IMG/VR virus record: IMGVR_UViG_3300025887_000137
Location: 1-24,335 of that record
Source: a virus
Direction: 5' to 3' (one strand)
DNA: 24,335 bases
Shown here piece after piece: positions 1 through 4,791 of this stretch. Position 1 is the stretch's first letter, and each line of letters starts with the position of its first letter. Position numbers and translations under genes: made by a program. The notes below the pieces were generated by a model. The model did not search any database and had not been told where the DNA came from. It saw only the letters and a program-made list of their open reading frames with translations.

Positions 1-372
1 GTATACAGTTGATTCTATAATCACAACCTTATTTTTTTCAAGTACACATGCAACATTCTCACATGCCTTAATAAGTGGTGTTAATACAGACTCATTATTA
101 TGATTTGTTGGTGTTGGAACTGCAATAATAAAAACATCTGCTTTACCAAGGACATATGGGTCTGTTGTAACAGTTAAACCATTTGGGTGTAACACCTCTA
201 TTAGTTCTGGTGAACTCATCTCTAATGTTGAATCAAATGCTTCTTGTAATTGTGATACTCGTTTATTATCAATATCAAAACCAATCACCTTATACTTTTT
301 TGCAAAAGCAACGGCAAGTGGTAGCCCAACATATCCTAATCCTATTATTGCTATGGTTGGGTTTTTAATCAT
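1..372 (-). CDS. Nucleotide-sugar 6-dehydrogenase, N-terminal part (runs off window)
   Basis: The first 124 codons of a UDP-N-acetyl-hexosamine/UDP-glucose dehydrogenase-type protein are present; the gene continues beyond base 1. The N-terminus has the Rossmann NAD-binding motif GLGYVGLPLA at residues 11-20, an acidic strand end FDID about 20 residues later, and the family segment ADVFIIAVPTPT near residues 87-98. Family members oxidise the C6 hydroxyl of a UDP-sugar to the uronate for surface polysaccharide synthesis. The ATG at 372-370 overlaps the stop of the upstream gene by 8 nt, so it is translationally coupled. The substrate (GlcNAc, GalNAc or glucose) cannot be told from this fragment. 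In a phage it could help remodel host surface glycans, which is inference. Confidence 0.85.
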   Translation of the reverse strand, partial: MIKNPTIAIIGLGYVGLPLAVAFAKKYKVIGFDIDNKRVSQLQEAFDSTLEMSSPELIEVLHPNGLTVTTDPYVLGKADVFIIAVPTPTNHNNESVLTPLIKACENVACVLEKNKVVIIESTVY

Positions 373-688
373 AATTCGGTTTTTCTGGTATACTATATGT
401 TACTTTTTCATCTTCCGTTGGTTCTCTTTCAATACCACACATTTCACACCTCATTTTAGCGTAACACCTAGGTGCAGTTGGCACTGGTTTATATAAGTGT
501 TCATCACCATTCAAACAATCTGCTTTATAACCTTCATAATGATATATTATTGCGGTTGTGAAGATAAAATTCTTTTCACAATTATAACATTGTTGTTCAT
601 GATTTCCATCTTCTTCATACCCATAACCATCATCGTGGTTAATCTCTTGGTATGTGCCACAATATGGGCAAGCTACATCATCACTCAT
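365..688 (-). CDS. Small cysteine-rich zinc-ribbon-like protein
   Basis: A 107-residue protein starting MSDDVACPYCG. I prefer this ATG (688) because the longer reading would overlap the upstream gene, and this start lies 1 nt after that gene's stop. It has CPYCG near the N-terminus, CYNCEK in the middle and CEMCG near the C-terminus, so three CxxC knuckles that probably bind zinc. It is very acidic and aromatic in between. I recognise no specific family. It sits between a 79-residue hypothetical gene and the dehydrogenase in one short operon. Confidence 0.7.
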   Translation of the reverse strand: MSDDVACPYCGTYQEINHDDGYGYEEDGNHEQQCYNCEKNFIFTTAIIYHYEGYKADCLNGDEHLYKPVPTAPRCYAKMRCEMCGIEREPTEDEKVTYSIPEKPNYD

Positions 689-689
689 A

Positions 690-929
690 TTAAAAGGATG
701 CTGTTTGTGCGATACATTCGTCTTGTACTTCACTAGCAAGTCGCATGTATTCAAAATCTACATCTTCAACTGTTTCTGGTTCACAACCACAAGAGTAATA
801 TATCTTACCATTTTGGTTGGATATATCTAACCCTAGTTCATAGGAAACAATCTTCTCACCTTCAGACCCACGATTTTCATATTCAAAATCCATCCCGAAA
901 TCCATTAATACTTTAATAATTCTAATCAT
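690..929 (-). CDS. Hypothetical 79-residue protein, first gene of operon
   Basis: An acidic 79-residue protein beginning MIRIIKVLMDFG, with one CGC motif near residue 48. No family recognised. The start context (AAAGAATT then ATG) matches other genes here. It is the first gene after the promoter at 1025-1055 and the structured leader at 953-1022, and is followed after 1 nt by the zinc-ribbon gene. Confidence 0.65.
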   Translation of the reverse strand: MIRIIKVLMDFGMDFEYENRGSEGEKIVSYELGLDISNQNGKIYYSCGCEPETVEDVDFEYMRLASEVQDECIAQTASF

Positions 930-952
930 AATTCTTTGTTTTATTTATTAAA

Positions 953-1022
953 AAATGATAGGTTTTGGTAGCGATGTCCTATTCGACCAATTTTTATGTA
1001 CGGACTCATACTCCTATCATTT
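953..1022 (-). ncRNA. Structured 5' leader: long stem enclosing a possible pseudoknot
   Basis: A 10-bp outer stem (AAATGATAGG with CCTATCATTT) encloses about 50 nt. Inside, GTCC pairs with GGAC, and TTGGT from that loop can pair with ACCAA just before the closing strand, which would make an H-type pseudoknot. The promoter box ends at 1025, so transcription would start almost exactly at the base of this stem. It could be a regulatory leader (riboswitch-like) or a 5'-protecting structure. Function unknown. Confidence 0.45.
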
Positions 1023-1024
1023 AA

Positions 1025-1055
1025 CAAATATAGTTCAATTAATCGAATAAAACAA
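1025..1055 (-). promoter_or_regulatory. Bacteroidota-type promoter for the 929-to-1 operon
   Basis: Read on the minus strand: TTG at 1055-1053, 20 nt spacer, TATATTTG at 1032-1025. This matches the Bacteroidota consensus TTG-N(about 20)-TAnnTTTG. The same spacing recurs at nearly every promoter in the window. Confidence 0.75.
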
Positions 1056-1090
1056 ATAAAAAAGGATAACATTTATGTCATCCTTAATTT

Positions 1091-1162
1091 GGCGAGTAAT
1101 CAGATTCGAACCCTCAACCTATACGTTGGTAACGTATCGCTCTACCATTGAGCTACTCCCGC
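1091..1162 (-). tRNA. Chimeric tRNA, anticodon ACC (Gly-like)
   Basis: D-arm GCTC/GAGC and anticodon arm ATACG-TTACCAA-CGTAT are good, giving anticodon ACC. The 3' end does not fit the 5' end: T-stem strands GAGGG and CTGAT do not pair, and acceptor GCGGGAG pairs imperfectly with TACTCGC. That 3' strand instead pairs almost perfectly with the acceptor of the half-tRNA at 1163-1202. The simplest reading is a recombinant of two tandem tRNAs joined inside the conserved T-loop. It may be non-functional. Confidence 0.5.
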
Positions 1163-1202
1163 ATGATTTAAATAACGCTCTAACCAACTGAGCTACACTC
1201 GC
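1163..1202 (-). pseudogene. 5' half of a tRNA (acceptor, D-arm, start of anticodon arm)
   Basis: Acceptor GCGAGTG, TA, D-arm GCTC-AGTTGGTTA-GAGC, then about 14 nt before the next tRNA-like unit begins directly. It has no T-arm of its own. Its acceptor pairs with TACTCGC at the 3' end of the neighbouring unit. The CAP-domain gene ends 3 nt before it. Confidence 0.6.
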
Positions 1203-1204
1203 AT

Positions 1205-1666
1205 TTATCTGGTAAATATTACACAATAATATCTATCAGTTTTACTAACACCCAGGTATTTATAATTTCCAAGTAATACACGATTATGACTTGGACTATT
1301 TTTCCAAGCATGAACCACATCACCACCATTTGTATAACCATAGGCTATAATTTCACCAACACTTTTAAACCCCATATCTTTAAGTCTTCTTGATGATACA
1401 CCAAAACCATCGTGGGATAGTTTTTCTTCATCCGACATAAAGTCGCTTCTTATCTTTGTTTCTAGCTTGGTGTTTAACTCACCAGATACTGGTTTAAGAC
1501 CATTTTCGATTCTATACTTATTTATTTCTCTAACAATGAGAACTTCAATAAGTTTCCACGATTTCATATCATCTTCGATAGCGTAAATTATTACGTCTTC
1601 TGGAAACCAGCTATTAGGTAGCATTAGTTTGATGAACGCCCAGATTTTGTTGATTAAGTTTTTCAT
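1205..1666 (-). CDS. CAP (SCP/YkwD-like) domain protein
   Basis: A 153-residue protein with CAP-superfamily signatures: N-terminal helix VREINKYRIENGLKPV (residues 45-60), HDGF (85-88), GEIIAYGY (104-111) and HAWKNSPSHNRVLL (119-132), the last matching the family's W-x-x-SPxHxxxLL motif. The first 20 residues are hydrophobic and basic and could be an export signal or anchor, although no clear cleavage site is seen. CAP domains are usually secreted, and their bacterial roles are poorly defined (envelope or lipid binding has been proposed). It is the only protein gene inside the left tRNA array and has no visible promoter of its own. Confidence 0.75.
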   Translation of the reverse strand: MKNLINKIWAFIKLMLPNSWFPEDVIIYAIEDDMKSWKLIEVLIVREINKYRIENGLKPVSGELNTKLETKIRSDFMSDEEKLSHDGFGVSSRRLKDMGFKSVGEIIAYGYTNGGDVVHAWKNSPSHNRVLLGNYKYLGVSKTDRYYCVIFTR

Positions 1667-1681
1667 ACTAATAAATATGTG

Positions 1682-1766
1682 AGCCGATGGTCAGATTCGA
1701 ACTGACGATGAAATTTCTTTCTCTTGATTACAAATCAAGTGCAATAGACCACTATGCGACATCGGC
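1682..1766 (-). tRNA. Class II tRNA with anticodon UGU (Thr)
   Basis: Acceptor GCCGATG/CATCGGC, anticodon arm CTTGA-TTTGTAA-TCAAG (anticodon TGT), T-arm GTCAG-TTCGAAT-CTGAC, all perfect. The variable region is about 16 nt and forms GAAA-gaaa-TTTC, a long variable arm normally seen only in Ser, Leu and Tyr tRNAs of bacteria. The D-arm is also class II-like. The discriminator is T. The charged amino acid is uncertain. Confidence 0.75.
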
Positions 1767-1771
1767 TGGTA

Positions 1772-1857
1772 TGGAGCCCCCCATCAGAATCGAACTGATA
1801 TCTTTGGGTTACAAATCCAAGGTAATACGACTTTCGTCTCCATTATACTAGGGGGGC
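1772..1857 (-). tRNA. tRNA with anticodon UGU (Thr) and a hairpin in the D-loop
   Basis: Acceptor GCCCCCC/GGGGGGC, T-arm ATCAG-TTCGATT-CTGAT, anticodon loop TTTGTAA (TGT) with an A31-C39 mismatch. CCA is encoded after discriminator T. The D-loop holds an extra hairpin GAC-GAAA-GTC (1829-1838) after the conserved GG. Confidence 0.75.
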
Positions 1858-1865
1858 ATTTTTAG

Positions 1866-1936
1866 TGCGAAATGTCGGGGTCGAACCGCATCCTCGACTT
1901 GGAAGGCCGATGCTTTGCCATTAAGCTACATCTCGC
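1866..1936 (-). tRNA. tRNA-Gly(UCC)
   Basis: Acceptor GCGAGAT/ATTTCGC, D-arm AGCTTAATGGCAAAGC, anticodon arm TCGGC-CTTCCAA-GTCGA (TCC), T-loop TTCGACC. The outer T-stem has two mismatches. Discriminator A. Confidence 0.8.
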
Positions 1937-1940
1937 AATA

Positions 1941-1993
1941 AAGTTAGTTAAAGAGGATGATTAAGCCTCAAATCATAATGTCATAACTAACTT
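1941..1993 (-). ncRNA. Inter-tRNA element: 10-bp stem enclosing a pseudoknot
   Basis: Outer stem AAGTTAGTTA/TAACTAACTT, inside it ATGATT/AATCAT, and GAGG in that hairpin loop is complementary to CCTC just before the closing strand. The topology is the same as the leader at 953-1022 with unrelated primary sequence. It lies 4 nt from one tRNA and 2 nt from the next. Confidence 0.5.
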
Positions 1994-1995
1994 AG

Positions 1996-2082
1996 TACCC
2001 CCAGTAGGATTCGAACCTACGACCTGCCCCTTAAAAGGGGGCTGCTCTAAGGCTTTCGCCAAACCAACTGAGCTATAGAGGC
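1996..2082 (-). tRNA. tRNA-Lys(UUU) with a hairpin in the D-loop
   Basis: Acceptor GCCTCTA/TGGGGGT pairs with several G-U pairs. Anticodon arm GCCCC-CTTTTAA-GGGGC (TTT), T-arm GTAGG-TTCGAAT-CCTAC. The D-loop AGTTGG is followed by an inserted hairpin GGC-GAAA-GCC (2051-2060) before GAGC. Confidence 0.8.
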
Positions 2083-2090
2083 AATTATTG

Positions 2091-2173
2091 AGCGAATAGA
2101 GAGAATCGAACTCTCATCCGTGACTTGGAAGGCCACTATAATACGGGTTTCCCCTCCATTATACGATATTCGC
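2091..2173 (-). tRNA. tRNA-Gly(UCC) with a hairpin in the D-loop
   Basis: Acceptor GCGAATA/TATTCGC, anticodon arm GTGGC-CTTCCAA-GTCAC (TCC), T-arm GAGAG-TTCGATT-CTCTC. The D-loop carries GGG-GAAA-CCC (2145-2154), the third such insertion in neighbouring tRNAs. Discriminator T. Confidence 0.8.
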
Positions 2174-2177
2174 AGTT

Positions 2178-2330
2178 AAGTCTATTAATATTAATCCTCG
2201 CTTTTGTAAGGTGATTCCACCAAACCTGGTGCATTGCTTGACCAGAAACTTGAACACTTATATCGTCAAATATAAGCCGTCATAGTCCGAGGGGGATGCC
2301 TCAAGGTTTTACCCACTTATTAATAAACTT
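2178..2330 (-). ncRNA. About 150-nt structured element between tRNAs
   Basis: A 13-bp outer stem (AAGTTTATTAATA with TATTAATAGACTT, one G-U pair) encloses several hairpins: CTTATA/TATAAG, CTGGT/ACCAG, GGTG/CACC and a longer-range CCTCG/CGAGG. No open reading frame. It is the largest inter-tRNA element in this part of the array. Function unknown. Confidence 0.45.
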
Positions 2331-2332
2331 AG

Positions 2333-2403
2333 AGCCGATACTCAGAAACGAGCTGAGATTTCACCCCTACCAAGGGCACGTAATACCGTTATACGATATC
2401 GGC
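2333..2403 (-). tRNA. tRNA-Thr(GGU)
   Basis: Acceptor GCCGATA/TATCGGC, D-arm GTATAACGGTATTAC, anticodon arm TGCCC-TTGGTAG-GGGTG (GGT). The T-stem CTCAG/CTGAG is intact but the T-loop is CTCGTTT, lacking the usual T54 and A58. Discriminator T. Confidence 0.7.
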
Positions 2404-2407
2404 AATT

Positions 2408-2505
2408 AAGATAGTAATTGGATTTCATACCAATTATTCCAACCTAAGCAGAAGGTGTGATTTTTATATGTACGTCTACACAGAATATTTCACTATACTA
2501 TCATT
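2408..2505 (-). ncRNA. Inter-tRNA structured element
   Basis: Outer stem TGATAGTA-type strands at 2408-2416 and 2496-2505 (AAGATAGTA/TACTATCATT read on plus). Inside, AATTGG/CCAATT forms a hairpin and GTGT/ACAC can pair. It shares the string GTACATA followed by an A-run with the leader at 953-1022. No coding potential. Confidence 0.35.
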
Positions 2506-2507
2506 TG

Positions 2508-2591
2508 AGCGATGCAAAGGACTTGAACCCCCATCTCAACCCCTATGGGTTGCGTGTTTAATCTAGAATCTTTGACTTACACTAACATCGC
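2508..2591 (-). tRNA. Aberrant tRNA, anticodon unclear (UAG-like)
   Basis: Acceptor GCGATGT/GCATCGC is good. The D-stem GTGT/ACAC encloses an enlarged D-loop of about 21 nt. The anticodon stem CAACC/GGTTG leaves only six loop bases (CATAGG), so the usual U33 is missing and the anticodon cannot be assigned safely. The T-stem is weak with G-U pairs. It may not decode. Confidence 0.45.
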
Positions 2592-2596
2592 ATTTG

Positions 2597-2669
2597 TGCA
2601 CCCCACGGGCCTCGAACCCGTAACCTTCCCGTTAAAAGCGGGAAGCCCGTCCACTTGAGCTTCGGGTGC
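2597..2669 (-). tRNA. tRNA-Lys(UUU)
   Basis: Acceptor GCACCCG/GGGGTGC, D-arm GCTC-AAGTGGAC-GGGC, anticodon arm TCCCG-CTTTTAA-CGGGA (TTT), T-arm ACGGG-TTCGAGG-CCCGT, discriminator A. A near-canonical Lys tRNA. Confidence 0.88.
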
Positions 2670-2674
2670 AAATT

Positions 2675-2746
2675 AAAATTAGTAACATGACTAGTATCCC
2701 TACTTACATGTACATAGTCGTTCATCGAGCATATGCTACTAATTTT
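2675..2746 (-). ncRNA. Inter-tRNA element with outer stem and inner hairpins
   Basis: Outer stem AAATTAGTA/TACTAATTT. Inside, ACATG/CATGT encloses AGTA/TACT, or alternatively GACTA/TAGTC pairs, which would interleave with ACATG/CATGT. It also contains the palindrome GCATATGC. It resembles the other stem-enclosed elements of this array. Confidence 0.4.
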
Positions 2747-2748
2747 TG

Positions 2749-2821
2749 TTCCCTCGGTGAATTACGATATCACGACTCCCGTGTTAAAAGCACGGTACTC
2801 TGCCTCTGAGTTACGAAGGAA
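2749..2821 (-). tRNA. tRNA-Lys(UUU), diverged body
   Basis: Anticodon arm CCGTG-CTTTTAA-CACGG (TTT) is perfect and D-arm ACTC/GAGT is good. The acceptor TTCCTTC/CGAGGGA has G-U pairs and one mismatch. The T-loop reads ATCGTAA instead of TTCGAAT, so the T54-A58 positions are swapped. Confidence 0.7.
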
Positions 2822-2824
2822 TAT

Positions 2825-2863
2825 TAGCCTAGCGTGTTGGACACTTACTAGCCTAGCGTGTTG
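2825..2863. repeat. Direct repeat of 15 bp
   Basis: TAGCCTAGCGTGTTG occurs twice, at 2825-2839 and 2849-2863 (24-bp period). The second copy runs into the 3' end of the adjacent tRNA-like element, so it may be a footprint of tandem tRNA duplication or deletion. Confidence 0.8.
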
Positions 2864-2993
2864 ACCATTGGGGAGTCGAACCCCACAAAAGGTTATGATG
2901 TAACATACATAACTCATTCATTAATGATGGTTTGCCGAGATTATACGGTTTGCTCTCAAACACTACATTAACATTGCCGACCAATTATAGTCA
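2861..2993 (-). ncRNA. Interrupted tRNA-like element
   Basis: A canonical T-arm TGGGG-TTCGACT-CCCCA is followed by ATGGTCA, which pairs with TGACTAT at 2993-2987, giving tRNA ends 133 nt apart. The interior holds hairpins GTTTG/CAAAC, GTTATG/CATAAC and CCG/CGG, not a normal D and anticodon arm. No self-splicing intron core is visible. It may be an interrupted or decayed tRNA. Confidence 0.45.
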
Positions 2994-2998
2994 AGTTG

Positions 2999-3068
2999 TG
3001 GGCTGATAGGGACTCGAACCCTACAAAGCTAGAGGGTTACAACCTCGGCTAGTATCCTTTCACAACCC
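2999..3068 (-). tRNA. tRNA-Tyr(GUA), short D-arm
   Basis: Acceptor GGGTTGT/TCAGCCC (one mismatch, one G-U), anticodon loop TTGTAAC (GTA), T-arm TAGGG-TTCGAGT-CCCTA. Only 70 nt: the D-arm is reduced and the long variable arm expected for a bacterial Tyr tRNA is missing. Confidence 0.6.
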
Positions 3069-3141
3069 ATGCAGCTTTATTTATATCCCCTCATGAGGAA
3101 GTCTTTCTGTGAAGACTGGTCGTTTCATCTGTGACCAATTG

Positions 3142-3222
3142 TGGGACCTAGTGGACTCGAACCACTCCCCGAAGGACGAGATTTACAGTCCCGATGCCAT
3201 ATCCGAATGGCTTTTAGTTCCC
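3142..3222 (-). tRNA. tRNA-Tyr(GUA), class II
   Basis: Acceptor GGGAACT/AGGTCCC, D-arm AGCC-ATTCGGATAT-GGC, anticodon arm CGGGA-CTGTAAA-TCTCG (GTA), variable arm with TTCG loop, T-arm AGTGG-TTCGAGT-CCACT. Looks functional. Confidence 0.85.
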
Positions 3223-3227
3223 AATTG

Positions 3228-3309
3228 TGGGAGTAGAGGGATTCGAACCCCCAATGTCGTAAGACCACAGATTTACAGTCTGCTGAGCAACCAGTTGCTC
3301 AATACTCCC
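3228..3309 (-). tRNA. tRNA-Tyr(GUA), class II
   Basis: Acceptor GGGAGTA/TACTCCC, D-arm GAGCAACTGGTTGCTC, anticodon arm GCAGA-CTGTAAA-TCTGT (GTA), variable arm GTC-TTAC-GAC, T-loop TTCGAAT. Second intact Tyr tRNA in a row. Confidence 0.85.
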
Positions 3310-3460
3310 AATTTATATTGATGAGGCTTGCACTCATATCTCTCCCCAACATGGGATTCCGTTCAAACTGTATCATTTTCCACATACTTTTCATTGATAG
3401 TACTAAGTCAACTACTTGTTATGTATACTCCTAAATACCTTAGTTACGCACACAATATAG

Positions 3461-3533
3461 TTGGGGTAGACGGACTCGAACCGACACTCTCAAGGACCAA
3501 AATCTTGAATGTTACACATTACACCATACCCCA
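3461..3533 (-). tRNA. tRNA-Gln(UUG)
   Basis: Acceptor TGGGGTA/TACCCCA with U1-A72 as in bacterial Gln tRNAs, D-arm GTGTAATGTGTAACAT, anticodon loop TTTTGGT (TTG) with an A31-C39 mismatch, T-loop TTCGAGT. About 150 nt before it (3310-3460) hold no gene, only weak inverted repeats. Confidence 0.82.
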
Positions 3534-3606
3534 ATAATTTTAATTCTATGATACCACTCGCAATAGGTTCTATGAATTAATAACAGTCTCCCAAATATCT
3601 TTATTG

Positions 3607-3679
3607 TTACCCTAGACGGATTCGAACCCCCAATCTTCTGGTTCAAAACCAGACGTATTAACCGTTATACCATAGGGCA
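3607..3679 (-). tRNA. tRNA-Gln(UUG)
   Basis: Acceptor TGCCCTA/TAGGGTA, D-arm GTATAACGGTTAATAC, anticodon arm TCTGG-TTTTGAA-CCAGA (TTG), T-loop TTCGAAT with a poorly matched T-stem (GGGGG/CCGTC). Confidence 0.82.
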
Positions 3680-3686
3680 ATATTAG

Positions 3687-3759
3687 TTGGGACAACGGGT
3701 CTCGAACCCATACTCTTCTGCACCAAAAACAGACGTGTTACCAATTACACCATATCCCA
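3687..3759 (-). tRNA. tRNA-Gln(UUG)
   Basis: Acceptor TGGGATA/TGTCCCA, D-arm GTGTAATTGGTAACAC, anticodon arm TCTGT-TTTTGGT-GCAGA (TTG), T-arm ATGGG-TTCGAGA-CCCGT. Third Gln tRNA in a row. Confidence 0.85.
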
Positions 3760-3763
3760 ATAT

Positions 3764-3818
3764 TATAGAAGTTTCTAGGTTGGACGTTTTAAGAGCAATG
3801 GCTCCCTAGACTTCTATA
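3764..3818 (-). ncRNA. Inter-tRNA stem element
   Basis: Outer stem TATAGAAGT/ACTTCTATA encloses CTAGG/CCTAG, which encloses hairpin GAGC-CATT-GCTC. A free CCAAC in the interior can pair with GTTGG upstream of the stem. No coding potential. Confidence 0.4.
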
Positions 3819-3855
3819 TTTTACTTAACCAACATGTCAATGAACTTTCATTCTG

Positions 3856-3928
3856 TCGGGATGACTGGACTCGAACCAGCAACCTCGTACTCCCAAAGCA
3901 CGTAATCTACCAATTGATATACATCCCG
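3856..3928 (-). tRNA. tRNA-Pro(UGG)
   Basis: Acceptor CGGGATG/CATCCCG with C1-G72, a bacterial Pro identity feature. D-arm TATCAATTGGTAGATT, anticodon arm CGTGC-TTTGGGA-GTACG (TGG), T-arm GCTGG-TTCGAGT-CCAGT, discriminator A. Confidence 0.88.
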
Positions 3929-3936
3929 ATGTTTAG

Positions 3937-4031
3937 TCGGGTAAGTAGGATTCGAACCTACGGACAATAACCTTCTTGAAATTGTCATCGGCTTCCAAGA
4001 CCGATTGCTTAAACCACTCGCACATTACCCG
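3937..4031 (-). tRNA. Class II tRNA with anticodon UGG (Pro)
   Basis: Acceptor CGGGTAA/TTACCCG (C1-G72), anticodon arm TCGGT-CTTGGAA-GCCGA (TGG), T-arm GTAGG-TTCGAAT-CCTAC. The variable region is 24 nt with stem GACAAT/ATTGTC, and the D-arm TGCGAGTGGTTTAAGCA is Ser/Leu-like. It combines a Ser/Leu-type body with a Pro anticodon and Pro-type acceptor. The amino acid is uncertain. Confidence 0.78.
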
Positions 4032-4033
4032 TT

Positions 4034-4068
4034 GAAATTTGGGCATGAAAAAAGCCCAACTAAATTTC
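4034..4068 (-). other. Strong hairpin downstream in the tRNA array
   Basis: GAAATTT pairs with AAATTTC and inside it GGGC pairs with GCCC around a T-rich loop. It could be an RNA-processing or termination hairpin, though no clear U-tract follows on the minus strand. Confidence 0.4.
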
Positions 4069-4139
4069 TTTATAGCTGAGCTTACCGTTTAAGTTATGTA
4101 ATTGATTTATTTACACACCTGTTTTACCTTTAGAGTAAA

Positions 4140-4206
4140 TACACGACAAGTCCAGCCCACTAGGTTTCCCCCCTTGCGGATACTGCTTTTGATATGTTGT
4201 CGTATA
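4140..4206 (-). ncRNA. Stem-enclosed structured element
   Basis: Outer stem TATACGACAA/TTGTCGTGTA (10 pairs, one G-U) encloses about 47 nt with a CC-GCAA-GG tetraloop hairpin. The string TATCCGCAAG recurs in the element at 4937-5054. The surrounding 4069-4139 and 4207-4304 are AT-rich with no gene. Confidence 0.4.
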
Positions 4207-4304
4207 ATTCATCATAATTTCTATTGTTTAGGGTTTATCCCTTTCTATTAAATATGTGTAACTATATTAAAGTTACGTTTTTTGTTAATTTATTTTAATT
4301 TTTG

Positions 4305-4379
4305 TCGAGAGGGTTGGATTCGAACCAACGACCTCCACCCCCAATGGGTGACGCTCTGAGCAAACTGAGCTACCTCTCG
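4305..4379 (-). tRNA. tRNA, Pro-like body, anticodon ambiguous (UUG or UGG)
   Basis: Acceptor CGAGAGG/CCTCTCG with C1-G72, D-arm GCTC/GAGC with a ten-base loop, T-arm GTTGG-TTCGAAT-CCAAC. The anticodon stem TCACC/GGTGG leaves loop CATTGGG: canonical numbering gives TTG with A at position 33, while a one-base shift gives Pro TGG. It resembles the odd loop of the tRNA at 2508-2591. Confidence 0.6.
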
Positions 4380-4409
4380 GTTTCTCAATTTAAGTTTTCG
4401 AAACTATAG

Positions 4410-4468
4410 TGGGCGTAAAAGGATTTAAACCTAACACACTTCTCACAATAACTTGTGATAGTACGCCC
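4410..4468 (-). ncRNA. D-armless tRNA-like element, copy a
   Basis: Acceptor GGGCGTA/TACGCCC, two linker bases CT, a hairpin TCACAA-GTTA-TTGTGA, a short linker, then T-arm TAGG-TTTAAAT-CCTTT and discriminator A. No D-arm is present; total about 58 nt. It aligns position by position with the copy at 5056-5114, the hairpin stems differing by compensatory changes. Confidence 0.6.
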
Positions 4469-4470
4469 AT

Positions 4471-4639
4471 TTTTGAAGGTTAGCCATGAAACTAACTATT
4501 CTAATTGTTCCGACTTTTTGATTATTAGTCGGTTAGACTCTACTTTACTGTTGGAGGTACTAATCACAGTTGCTCCACACACCATTCTCAAAGGACAGTT
4601 TTATATTCCGTAGGGTGTCTTCCTTTCACCACTTCAAAA
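4471..4639 (-). ncRNA. Structured element with long-range closing stem
   Basis: TTTTGAAG and CTTCAAAA close a 169-nt unit. Inside are CCGACT/AGTCGG and GTTAG/CTAAC hairpins. It has no open reading frame and fills the gap between tRNA-like elements. Confidence 0.4.
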
Positions 4640-4643
4640 TTTG

Positions 4644-4711
4644 TGCAAGTCGAAGATTCGATACTTCATTTCTATCTGGTGGGATAGCGTCTTAGCTTAG
4701 ACGAAACTCGC
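4644..4711 (-). ncRNA. tRNA-like element, second family, copy a
   Basis: Acceptor GCGAGTT/GACTTGC, D-arm GTCT/AGAC with a very short loop, anticodon-like arm CTATC-CCACCA-GATAG with six loop bases, T-arm-like GAAG-TATCGAAT-CTTC with an extra T-loop base. It shares flanks and T-arm with the copy at 4792-4860 while the middle stem covaries. Confidence 0.5.
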
Positions 4712-4791
4712 AGTTTATAAAATTAAGTTTCTAACATTAAACCCTTCAAAGGGGTACCATAATCCTATTATAGTCCAACCAACTATATTTG

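Noticed and set aside
953-1022. Hammerhead-type ribozyme, suggested by TATGAGTCCG and GGAC
   Set aside because: The conserved CTGATGA and GAAA core elements are missing.
3109-3537. Plus-strand reading frames of 69-70 codons over the tRNA array
   Set aside because: They are translations of antisense tRNA sequence (segments like GIRTPN come from the T-arm) and have no start context. The same applies to frames at 22834-23019 and 24015-24305.
4784-4791. TATATTTG box on the plus strand
   Set aside because: No TTG lies about 20 nt upstream and no plus-strand gene follows; it is part of a hairpin.
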